Assembly: GCA_027053135.1 (NCBI GenBank) | Contig: JALUEA010000079.1 | Location: 1 to 11,066, forward strand | Length of the DNA: 11,066 bases | Direction: 5' to 3' | Source: Candidatus Altimarinota bacterium | GTDB lineage: Bacteria; Patescibacteriota; Gracilibacteria; CAIRYL01 | In this document: piece after piece, positions 1 through 6,517 of the stretch | Layout of the letters: every line of letters begins with the position of its first letter | Position numbering within the stretch: the stretch's first letter is position 1 | The notes under the pieces: model-generated | What the model was told of the DNA's origin: nothing | The model's database searches: none | What the model saw: the letters and a program-made list of their open reading frames with translations, nothing else | Program-made: the position numbers and the translations under genes

Positions 1-3
1 GTT

Positions 4-31
4 TTGAGAGTAATAATAAATATATTATTAA
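4..31 (+). promoter_or_regulatory. Candidate promoter of purF
   Basis: A -35-like TTGAGA at 4-9 (5 of 6 to the sigma-70 consensus) is followed after 16 bp by TATTAA at 26-31 (4 of 6). Transcription would then begin about 7 bases before the purF ATG at 45, giving an almost leaderless message. The spacer carries an all-AT inverted repeat, TAATAATA at 11-18 and TATTATTA at 23-30 with a 4-base loop, which could be an operator or chance in such AT-rich DNA. Only 44 bases upstream are visible, so purF may instead belong to a longer operon. Confidence 0.3.
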
Positions 32-44
32 TTTATTTTGAAAT

Positions 45-1571
45 ATGTGTGGAGTTTTTGGAATTGTATCTCAGGAAAGTGTTGCCCAAGAAATTTTTGA
101 TGCGCTCACTATGTTGCAACATAGGGGGCAAGATGCGGCGGGAATTGCAACAGTTGATTTATATGATAGGGTTGCTTTACGAAAAGATAATGGATTAGTG
201 CGAGATGTCATTCATACTCGTCATATGAAACATTTGAAAGGAAATGCAGGAATTGGTCATGTTCGATATCCAACAGCAGGTTGTGCGTCTCCCGCAGAGG
301 CACAGCCTTTTTATGTTAATTCACCTTTTGGTTTGTTACTAGCACATAATGGGAGTTTAACAAATACTGCTGAATTAAAGAAAGAGGTATTTGAGCTTGA
401 TAAACGACATTTAAATACAAATTCTGATTCAGAGGTATTAACGAATATTTTTGCTCATGAATTATTTGATGCACAAAACTTACGAGGGCAAGAACTCGAA
501 ACAGAAAATATTTTTACAGCTGTTTCTTCTCTTTTTAAACGGTGTAAAGGGGGATATGCAGTGGTTGCTATTATTGTTGGGCATGGAATGGTTGCATTTC
601 GAGATCCGAATGGAATTCGTCCTTTATGTTATGGAAAAAGAATAGATTCAAATGGAAAAGAGGAATACGCTGTTTCTTCTGAAAGTGTAGCATTAGATGC
701 ACTTAATTTTGAGCTTATTGGAGATATTCCTGCCGGTGGAATGGTTTTTATTCCATTTGATGGTTCTTCTATACAAATAAATTTTCCAACACCAGAAGAA
801 AATAAAGATAAATTTGCACCATGTATTTTTGAGTATGTGTATTTAGCTCGTCCAGATTCTATTATTGATGGAGTTTCTGTATATAAGTCTCGTTTGCGAC
901 AAGGGCGTACTTTAGCAAAAACAATATTAAAGGAATTATCAAAAGATGATATTGATGTAGTAATTCCTATTCCAGATTCTGGAAGAACGGCTGCTATAGA
1001 TTTAGCACATGAACTTGATGCAAAATATAGAGAAGGGTTTATAAAAAATCGGTATATAGGAAGAACATTTATTATGCCAGGACAAGCAATTCGTACAAAA
1101 TCTGTTCGGCAAAAATTAAACACTACTCCTTTAGAATTTAAAGGGAAAAATGTGTTATTAGTTGATGATTCTATTGTACGGGGAACTACAAGTAAAAAAA
1201 TTATTGAAATGGCACGAATAGCAGGGGCAAAGAAAGTGTATTTTGCATCAGCGGCACCAGCAGTACGGTTTCCAAATGTATATGGAATTGATCTTCCGGC
1301 ACGAGAAGATTTAATTGCTTATAATGCTACAAATGAAGAGATTGCGCAAAAAATAGGGGCAGATAAAGTATTTTATCAATCGTTAGAGGATTTACATGCA
1401 TCAGTTACTGAGGGAAATAAAAGTATTCAACAGTTTGAAGATGGATGTTTTAGTGGGAATTATATAACGGGAGATATTGATGAAGATTATTTGAAAAAAA
1501 TTGAGTCGTTGCGTGGAAATTCTGTTGAGGTAAAAGAGAATGAAAATAGTGCGAATCATTTAATGTTATAG
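45..1571 (+). CDS. purF: Amidophosphoribosyltransferase (glutamine PRPP amidotransferase)
   Basis: The enzyme catalyses the committed cytoplasmic step of purine synthesis, PRPP + glutamine to 5-phosphoribosylamine. At 508 residues it is close to the E. coli enzyme (about 505). Residues 1-~230 form the Ntn-type glutaminase: catalytic Cys2 directly after Met1 (MCGVFG), GHVRYPTAG 71-79 with Arg74, HNGSLTN 101-107 and Asp128. The phosphoribosyltransferase half has ARPDS 268-272, IPDSGR 309-314 and the PRPP loop VLLVDDSIVRGTT 370-382. The start is fixed because Cys2 must become the N-terminus after Met removal, so there is no propeptide. PNVYGID 410-416 lacks the cysteine found in iron-sulfur-containing B. 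subtilis-type enzymes, so this is the E. coli type without a cluster. No Shine-Dalgarno precedes the ATG. The TAG stop overlaps a possible GTG start of the next gene by one base. Glutamine and PRPP use and nucleotide feedback are inferred from the family. Confidence 0.97.
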   Translation: MCGVFGIVSQESVAQEIFDALTMLQHRGQDAAGIATVDLYDRVALRKDNGLVRDVIHTRHMKHLKGNAGIGHVRYPTAGCASPAEAQPFYVNSPFGLLLAHNGSLTNTAELKKEVFELDKRHLNTNSDSEVLTNIFAHELFDAQNLRGQELETENIFTAVSSLFKRCKGGYAVVAIIVGHGMVAFRDPNGIRPLCYGKRIDSNGKEEYAVSSESVALDALNFELIGDIPAGGMVFIPFDGSSIQINFPTPEENKDKFAPCIFEYVYLARPDSIIDGVSVYKSRLRQGRTLAKTILKELSKDDIDVVIPIPDSGRTAAIDLAHELDAKYREGFIKNRYIGRTFIMPGQAIRTKSVRQKLNTTPLEFKGKNVLLVDDSIVRGTTSKKIIEMARIAGAKKVYFASAAPAVRFPNVYGIDLPAREDLIAYNATNEEIAQKIGADKVFYQSLEDLHASVTEGNKSIQQFEDGCFSGNYITGDIDEDYLKKIESLRGNSVEVKENENSANHLML

Positions 1572-1582
1572 TGAGAAATTTC

Positions 1583-2374
1583 ATGCCAAAACCAAAACAA
1601 TTTTATTGGAAACTTGAAGATCTTTGGAAAAAGTATTATTGCAATAATACTTTATTTTCTCATAAAACTTTTGATTTTACTCCATCAGAGGATCCGGTAT
1701 TTTTTGATGCAGAAAGGCCATATTTTGGATTAAAAAATGATGCACAAATATTGGAAGAAGAATTTCAAACAGAAAAAGAAAATAGGAGAAAAATATTTCT
1801 TACAGATAATCATCATAAAATTTTACAATTTTTATTTCAGTATTGTATAGAACAAAAAGAACCAATTGTATTAGTACATATAGATGCTCATAGAGATAAT
1901 GCTATTTTTCAAAAGTATGAAGAGTGTAGAGAAGAAATTGCACTACTTCAGTCGTATATAGATAATGTGTGTAATAATACGATTGATACTTGTTCTGAGT
2001 ATGGGAAAGCACTTTTCGAAGACATGAAAAAACATATGTTGTATATTCAAAATGCGTGTAGAGTTTCCGATTATTTAGATATAGCTTTTCATCTGGGGCT
2101 TATACGAAAAGTTGTTTCTCTTACACAAGAACATGAGTTTAAAGATTTTCTTCTTTTTTCAGAGAACGATCTACCCCAATATATTCTAAATTTAGATATA
2201 GATATTTATGGATTAGAAGGGAGTGTTGTTGGGATAGATATAAAAACACATGTTATTGCAAAAGCATGGTTGGGTGCAAATGCTGTATGTATAGCAACTA
2301 GTCCAGGATTTATTGAAAGAAATCTTGCAAAAAGATGTATAGAGATAATGACAGGAAATATTTTAAGAGTATAG
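1583..2374 (+). CDS. UPF0489 / peptide-arginase-like protein (ureohydrolase fold)
   Basis: This 263-residue protein matches, by motif order, the UPF0489 family, which is related to arginases. Visible motifs are TDNHHK 74-79, HIDAHRDN 99-106, SDYLDIAFHLGL 162-173, LNLDIDIYG 202-210 and ATSPGF 238-243. DNHH, DAHRD and DID correspond to the metal-binding His, DxHxD and DxD motifs of arginase, so a two-metal (probably manganese) hydrolase is inferred. Some bacterial members (OspR/FlmR type) turn arginine into ornithine inside ribosomally made peptides, but no precursor peptide, radical-SAM or other RiPP gene is visible here, so the substrate is unknown. An in-frame GTG at 1571 would add four residues and overlap the purF stop; I chose ATG 1583 because it is the first ATG and the added residues MRNF carry no family motif. 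The tight link to purF suggests co-transcription. Cysteines at 20, 88, 115, 130, 136, 158, 235 and 252 make it cysteine-rich. The family call is fairly firm; the activity is not. Confidence 0.72.
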   Translation: MPKPKQFYWKLEDLWKKYYCNNTLFSHKTFDFTPSEDPVFFDAERPYFGLKNDAQILEEEFQTEKENRRKIFLTDNHHKILQFLFQYCIEQKEPIVLVHIDAHRDNAIFQKYEECREEIALLQSYIDNVCNNTIDTCSEYGKALFEDMKKHMLYIQNACRVSDYLDIAFHLGLIRKVVSLTQEHEFKDFLLFSENDLPQYILNLDIDIYGLEGSVVGIDIKTHVIAKAWLGANAVCIATSPGFIERNLAKRCIEIMTGNILRV

Positions 2375-2392
2375 TCTTTGTGTAATAATGAG

Positions 2393-2419
2393 TTGAAAAT
2401 TTTGTGAAAAAAATATAAT
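2393..2419 (+). promoter_or_regulatory. Candidate promoter of the rbfA-fba gene run
   Basis: TTGAAA at 2393-2398 and a perfect TATAAT at 2414-2419 are separated by 15 bp, slightly short; GTTGAA at 2392-2397 would give 16. The site lies in the 69 bp gap after the UPF0489 gene, and transcription would start near 2426, about 18 bases before the rbfA ATG. AT-rich DNA produces TATAAT often, so this rests mainly on position and on the paired -35 element. Confidence 0.4.
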
Positions 2420-2423
2420 CTGT

Positions 2424-2430
2424 AAAGGAA
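2424..2430 (+). promoter_or_regulatory. Weak, distant ribosome-binding site of rbfA
   Basis: AAAGGAA is the only Shine-Dalgarno-like sequence ahead of any gene start in the window. It lies 13 bases before the ATG at 2444, beyond the usual 5-9, and the spacer is almost all T. If the promoter at 2393-2419 is used, the site would sit at the very 5' end of the transcript, so its role is doubtful. Confidence 0.3.
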
Positions 2431-2443
2431 TTTTTTTTATTAT

Positions 2444-2761
2444 ATGAAGCGAACTGATAAATTAGCATTAGAGTTTTCTCGACAAGTTGCATCAGCTATT
2501 TCGCAGGTTTTTCCTATGGAAGAGAGTGGAGTGTTTACTGTGCGTCATGTAGAGATTTTAGCTGATTTTTCACAGGCGAGAATTTGGATTTCGCGAATTG
2601 GAGGTGACCAAGATTTTTTTGAGCGATTAGAAAAAGCAAAAAATAAAATAGCAAGAGAAGTTTATAAACATATTAAAATTGTGAAGAGTCCAGTACTTAT
2701 ATTTTATGAAGATTTCACAGGGGCAAATGCACAACATATAGAGACTCTTATAAAGAGTTAA
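2444..2761 (+). CDS. rbfA: Ribosome-binding factor A
   Basis: This is a 105-residue RbfA, a small KH-like cytoplasmic protein that binds the 30S subunit and aids late 16S rRNA 5'-end maturation, notably in the cold. The family pattern is visible: an N-terminal helix (about 1-22), a strand around VFTVRHVEIL 30-39, the conserved DFSQARIWIS 41-50, a long helix 58-77, and the closing strand with SPVLIFYED 82-90. It is at the short end of the family (usually 110-130), lacking the disordered C-terminal tail, which is common in compact genomes. It is followed after 23 bp by nrdR on the same strand, and a candidate promoter lies just upstream. Recognition depends on pattern and size, because RbfA sequences diverge strongly. 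Confidence 0.85.
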   Translation: MKRTDKLALEFSRQVASAISQVFPMEESGVFTVRHVEILADFSQARIWISRIGGDQDFFERLEKAKNKIAREVYKHIKIVKSPVLIFYEDFTGANAQHIETLIKS

Positions 2762-2784
2762 TAGTATATTTTTTTGATACCAAT

Positions 2785-3231
2785 ATGCATTGTCCAAAAT
2801 GTAAAAGTTTGAATACAAAAGTACTCGATTCACGATCGGTAGAAGATAAAAATGTTACTCGAAGACGACGAGAATGTATGAGTTGTTTTGTTCGTTTTAC
2901 GACATTTGAACGAATAGAAATAACAGATCTTCATGTTTTAAAATCGGATAGTCGTAAAGAGTTATATGATAGAGAAAAATTGAGAAGAGGAATTGTTTTA
3001 TCGTGTGGGAAACTGGATATTACAAATGAAGATATTGATAATATGATACAGAAACTAGAGGAAAAGTGGGTTTCTGAAAATATTATTTCTTCGAAAAAAA
3101 TAGGAGAAGATATTATGAATGCACTCCGAAATTTAAATGAAATTGCATATATTCGATTTGCAAGTGTATATAGAGATTTTAAAGATGTGGATGATTTCAA
3201 AAAGGTATTAGGAAAATTTTTAGAAAAATAA
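2785..3231 (+). CDS. nrdR: Transcriptional repressor NrdR
   Basis: NrdR senses ATP/dATP and represses ribonucleotide reductase genes by binding NrdR boxes. The protein is 148 residues, typical for the family. The N-terminal zinc ribbon has Cys3, Cys6, Cys31 and Cys34 (CPKC and CMSC), with the arginine run RRRRE 26-30 and the hallmark FTTFERIE 38-45 before the ATP-cone domain (about 49-140). The cone includes REKLRRGI 63-70 and the conserved IRFASVYRDF 123-132. The start is fixed by MHCPKC, the canonical N-terminus. No ribonucleotide reductase gene or clear NrdR box lies in this window, so its targets are elsewhere. It has no Shine-Dalgarno; the ATG is preceded by AAT. Its stop is separated from mraY by one base, suggesting co-transcription. 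Confidence 0.97.
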   Translation: MHCPKCKSLNTKVLDSRSVEDKNVTRRRRECMSCFVRFTTFERIEITDLHVLKSDSRKELYDREKLRRGIVLSCGKLDITNEDIDNMIQKLEEKWVSENIISSKKIGEDIMNALRNLNEIAYIRFASVYRDFKDVDDFKKVLGKFLEK

Positions 3232-3232
3232 T

Positions 3233-4348
3233 ATGCAAGATTGGATAAATTTATTGGAGCAGGTATTTATATATACCTCTGTTACTTTTGTAATAGGGTT
3301 ATTTATAATGCCATGGTTTATTAGTATTTTGCGAAAATATAAAATAGGAAAAAATATTCGAGAAGAATCGTTAGATGGAAAAAAAACAGCCTTATTTTCT
3401 GCTTTACATGCGAAAAAATCAGGAACTCCTACTATGGGAGGGTTAGCTATTTGGGGGTTAGTGCTCGTTATAGTATTTTTATCTCGATTGTTATCATTTT
3501 TAGGGGTAATTGAAAGTTCTTTATTACAAAGATCAGAAGTATATTTACCACTGTTTACTCTTGTATTTGTCGGAATTTTAGGAGCTGTTGATGATTATTG
3601 TAATGTTAAAGGTATTGGAAAAACGAAAGGCTTATCTTTTACTTTAAGAAGTAGTATTTTATTATTTTTTGGATTATTAGGAGGATTATGGTTTTATTTA
3701 AAACTTGGTTATACTCATATTACAGTACCATTTTTTGGGTTAATTGAAATGGGGTGGTTCTATGTCCCCTTTTTTATATTAGTGGTATTTTTTACATCAA
3801 ATGCGGTAAATGTAGCAGATGGATTAGATGGATTAGCAGGTGGATTATTATTAATGTCCTTTTCTGTCTTGGCAATTTTAGCAATAATGCGAGATCATAT
3901 TTTTTTAGGATTATTTTGTGGTGTAATTGTAGGAGCTTTATTATCCTTTTTATGGTATAATGCTCCTCCAGCACAATTTTATATGGGAGATACAGGAGCA
4001 TTTTCATTAGGAGCATGTTTAGCGGTTATTGCTTTAATGACAGATCTTGTGTTTATACTCCCATTTATTGGTTTTGTTTTTTTCTTTGTAATGGGATCTG
4101 TTGTTTTACAGCTTTTTTGGAAAAAATATTTTAAAAGAAAGTTATTTTTAATTGCACCAATTCACCATCATTTTGAACAAAAAGGATGGAGTGAGTCGGC
4201 TATTGTTATACGGTTTTGGATTATAGGAAGTATGTTTTGTTTATTAGGTTTATTGCTTGGGGTGGTTGTTTTAAATCAACAAAATATTGAATATATGTAT
4301 AAAAATTCAGATATTATAGATGATAGTCCAGTCGTAAATGTTATATAA
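3233..4348 (+). CDS. mraY: Phospho-N-acetylmuramoyl-pentapeptide transferase
   Basis: MraY is an integral membrane enzyme that transfers phospho-MurNAc-pentapeptide from UDP to undecaprenyl phosphate, making lipid I. It is 371 residues with about ten hydrophobic segments. Signature motifs are KKSGTPTMGG 61-70, the aspartate pair AVDDY 118-122, NAVNVADGLDGLAGG 190-204, MGDTGA 251-256 with Asp253, and the MraY-specific HHHFE 311-315, which separates it from WecA-type relatives. It begins one base after the nrdR stop and lies 18 bases before rsmI. It is outside the usual division and cell-wall cluster: no mur, ftsW or ftsI genes flank it. It implies a peptidoglycan wall. The last 20 or so residues (about 350-371) are a polar tail after the final membrane helix. 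Confidence 0.97.
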   Translation: MQDWINLLEQVFIYTSVTFVIGLFIMPWFISILRKYKIGKNIREESLDGKKTALFSALHAKKSGTPTMGGLAIWGLVLVIVFLSRLLSFLGVIESSLLQRSEVYLPLFTLVFVGILGAVDDYCNVKGIGKTKGLSFTLRSSILLFFGLLGGLWFYLKLGYTHITVPFFGLIEMGWFYVPFFILVVFFTSNAVNVADGLDGLAGGLLLMSFSVLAILAIMRDHIFLGLFCGVIVGALLSFLWYNAPPAQFYMGDTGAFSLGACLAVIALMTDLVFILPFIGFVFFFVMGSVVLQLFWKKYFKRKLFLIAPIHHHFEQKGWSESAIVIRFWIIGSMFCLLGLLLGVVVLNQQNIEYMYKNSDIIDDSPVVNVI

Positions 4349-4366
4349 AAAATTTTTTGAAAAAAT

Positions 4367-5035
4367 ATGTTATATATTGTAGCAACGCCTATTGGGAATT
4401 TATCAGATATAAGTTTTCGAGCAATAGAAACATTAAAAAATGTAGATATTATTTTAGCAGAAGATACACGACAAACAAAAAAACTATTATCGTATTATGA
4501 TATACAAAATGCCGTTGTATGGTCGTATCATGCAAAAAGTTCTGAAAGTTCTATAGATTCTATTATTGAATATTTGCAGAAAGGAAAAACTATGGCTTTA
4601 GTTTCTGATGCAGGTACACCTGCTATTTCTGATCCTGGAGTAAAATTAGTTTCTGAAGTGAAAAGAAGGGGAATTACCGTTTCTCCTATACCAGGATCTT
4701 CTGCATTTGTTGCAGCACTTTCTGCTAGTGGATTTCCTTCGCATCGATTTGAATTTTTAGGATTTTTACCTCATAAAAAAGGTCGTCAAACACTTTTAAA
4801 AATGATAGCTGAGCAAGATCATACGATGATTTTTTATGAATCAACTCATAGAATAGAAAAATGTGTGAATCAAATGAATGAATTTTTCCCTCATAAAACA
4901 GTATGTCTTGCTCGTGAGTTAACGAAAATACATGAAGAATTTTTGATTGGAACACCGAGCGAACTTCAAAAAATATTAACAGAATTCCCAGAGAAAAAGA
5001 AAGGAGAATTTGTTGTTTTAGTTGCGTCTTTATAA
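4367..5035 (+). CDS. rsmI: 16S rRNA (cytidine(1402)-2'-O)-methyltransferase, short form
   Basis: RsmI uses S-adenosylmethionine to methylate the ribose of C1402 in the decoding centre of 16S rRNA. The tetrapyrrole-methylase fold is clear: LYIVATPIGNLSDIS 2-16, AEDTRQTKKLL 31-41, SDAGTPAISDPG 80-91 (cofactor site), PIPGSSA 107-113, GFLP 132-135, YESTHRI 157-163 and ARELTKIHEE 182-191. At 222 residues it ends right after the catalytic domain; common RsmI proteins are about 270-290 and carry an extra C-terminal helical domain, so this is a trimmed form rather than a broken gene, as the final strand FVVLVA 215-220 is intact. The start directly precedes the first strand, with no Shine-Dalgarno in the AT-only-like leader. 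Confidence 0.95.
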   Translation: MLYIVATPIGNLSDISFRAIETLKNVDIILAEDTRQTKKLLSYYDIQNAVVWSYHAKSSESSIDSIIEYLQKGKTMALVSDAGTPAISDPGVKLVSEVKRRGITVSPIPGSSAFVAALSASGFPSHRFEFLGFLPHKKGRQTLLKMIAEQDHTMIFYESTHRIEKCVNQMNEFFPHKTVCLARELTKIHEEFLIGTPSELQKILTEFPEKKKGEFVVLVASL

Positions 5036-5047
5036 TTTTTTTTATAT

Positions 5048-5068
5048 ACTTTTCGTAAAGTTTTTTTT
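5048..5068 (+). terminator. Possible weak intrinsic terminator after rsmI
   Basis: ACTTT at 5048-5052 and AAAGT at 5057-5061 pair around a TCGT loop and are followed by a T run to 5068. The five-pair stem has a single G-C pair, so it is weak; at best it would attenuate read-through into the exported-protein gene, and chance is a real alternative. Confidence 0.2.
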
Positions 5069-5078
5069 AGTATGTAAT

Positions 5079-6491
5079 ATGATTTCATTTTTGAAACGAG
5101 TTGGAGCAATAATCGGGCTATCTGCTGTATGTGTTCAGAGTTCTTTCGCATATACAATTCTTGATACTCCTTATAAAACAACAGGAGAAATATTTTCAGA
5201 AGCATTTCAAAATACAGTAGATTCAGATTTTTCAGCAACAATTGGTGCAAAGATTTCCATTGATGGGAAATCTAGTAATTGGGGAGGAGTAACAACTGAC
5301 TATATTATTGATACAACAGCAAAAAAGATATTTTTTAAAAAAGTAGGAGATCTCATGTCGTATGAATTGCAGAATGCTACTGTTGATTTTAGTATAAATT
5401 CTGATGATGAGGATAATGCGTTATTTTTCCCATTTAAAGGAACTGTTAATTTTTCTGAGGATGCGGTTATAAATACTAAGAAATTTCAGTTTGCTTGGAA
5501 AGGAGTATTAAATACAATTAATATTGATAATCCACATGTAAAGAATCTTATTGGAGGGTTTTTAGAAATTGCAAAATTGTTTAATGGACGATGGATTACT
5601 GTTAACCTTGTAGGGGTAGAAAAAGAATTTCCAGCATTACAAGATACTATTATTGATCTAAAAAAGGAAATACATCAGAATTTTGATGTAGATAATATAG
5701 AATCATTGGTTGAAAATCTGACAGTTTGGTTTGATTTTGCAATAGCAAAGGGAGATCTTCATGTTATAAAACTACGAAATGTCTATACTATTACAGATAT
5801 AAACAAAAATCTTACAATTACTATTGTTTTAACACCTACTCATAAAATTGCATCAATTGCTGTTAATGGAAATGTTTCAGAACCTGGAAAATCTGAGTAT
5901 CTTAATACAGATATAGACATGAATATTGATTTTTCGTATGCTTCTCCTTCAATTGTATTCCCAGCAACAAAAGCGGAGAATTTTGATCTGACAGCATTTT
6001 ATAAAATGTATTTTGAACTACAGAATAAGATATACCTACAACAACAAAAAGAAAATCATTTTTATTTAGATTTAAATGTATTTACAGGAGATGTACATGA
6101 TGCAATAGAATTTTTGTTACAAAATGGGAATCCTACAGATATTGCCTTTGTAAAGGCATATACAAAAAGTATTAAGAATTTTGATAGAAGAATTCGACTG
6201 AAAGATTTACGAAAATTGTCGATATATAATTTCCCTATGCAAGATATTATTTATTTGTATGATAGTATAAAGTATCGTATAGATGTGACTGATTCTGAAC
6301 AGAAGTATAGAGATAAAGATGCAATAGAACTTTTATTAAATATATTTGATTCTTCAACTCATGGAGTTCGACTCCATTATATTGATTTGAATATTTTAAA
6401 TAAAATTAATTATTCTTTGCATTCAAGAGGAGATATTTTAATTTTTCTTGCAAAACTACGAAAAGCAGAACAGTTACGAGATAGTAAATAA
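5079..6491 (+). CDS. Exported protein of unknown function
   Basis: I do not recognise this 470-residue protein. Residues 1-24 look like a Sec signal peptide: Lys6-Arg7, a hydrophobic core from about 8 to 19, and a cleavage site after SFA (residue 24). There is no lipobox cysteine at the site, so it is probably secreted or periplasmic-like rather than a lipoprotein. Residues 25-~300 are rich in alternating strand-like segments (for example 53-62, 82-88, 244-252, 280-292), resembling in general look a beta-rich lipid- or ligand-binding domain, though no family motif proves it. Residues 300-470 appear mainly helical and basic at the end. An in-frame TTG at 5022 would add 19 residues and overlap rsmI; ATG 5079 is preferred because it places the charged n-region correctly. 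The gene follows rsmI by 43 bp and precedes the aldolase by 26 bp. Its composition matches its neighbours. Confidence 0.8.
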   Translation: MISFLKRVGAIIGLSAVCVQSSFAYTILDTPYKTTGEIFSEAFQNTVDSDFSATIGAKISIDGKSSNWGGVTTDYIIDTTAKKIFFKKVGDLMSYELQNATVDFSINSDDEDNALFFPFKGTVNFSEDAVINTKKFQFAWKGVLNTINIDNPHVKNLIGGFLEIAKLFNGRWITVNLVGVEKEFPALQDTIIDLKKEIHQNFDVDNIESLVENLTVWFDFAIAKGDLHVIKLRNVYTITDINKNLTITIVLTPTHKIASIAVNGNVSEPGKSEYLNTDIDMNIDFSYASPSIVFPATKAENFDLTAFYKMYFELQNKIYLQQQKENHFYLDLNVFTGDVHDAIEFLLQNGNPTDIAFVKAYTKSIKNFDRRIRLKDLRKLSIYNFPMQDIIYLYDSIKYRIDVTDSEQKYRDKDAIELLLNIFDSSTHGVRLHYIDLNILNKINYSLHSRGDILIFLAKLRKAEQLRDSK

Positions 6492-6517
6492 TTATATACT
6501 TTTAAATTACTTATAAT

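Noticed and set aside
629..1123. 164-codon open frame on the - strand inside purF
   Set aside because: It lies wholly opposite the strongly supported purF frame, shows no family motif, and is the antisense shadow expected of AT-rich codon use.
2375..2443. Riboswitch or structured leader before rbfA
   Set aside because: The gap is only 69 bp and nearly all A/T, with no stable stem and no known conserved motif.
2762..2784. NrdR-box autoregulation site ahead of nrdR
   Set aside because: The 23 bp gap is mostly T and holds no 16-base palindrome of the NrdR-box kind.
2931..3200. 89-codon open frame opposite nrdR
   Set aside because: It is serine/phenylalanine-rich low-complexity translation, fully antisense to a motif-confirmed gene, with no room for its own promoter.
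3792..4016. 74-codon leucine-rich open frame opposite mraY
   Set aside because: Leucine/isoleucine/lysine repetition is what the complement of the hydrophobic mraY codons produces; it is not an independent gene.
4966..5250. 94-codon open frame on the - strand across the rsmI / exported-protein gap
   Set aside because: It overlaps both genes, is leucine/lysine low complexity, and would conflict with the signal-peptide start at 5079.
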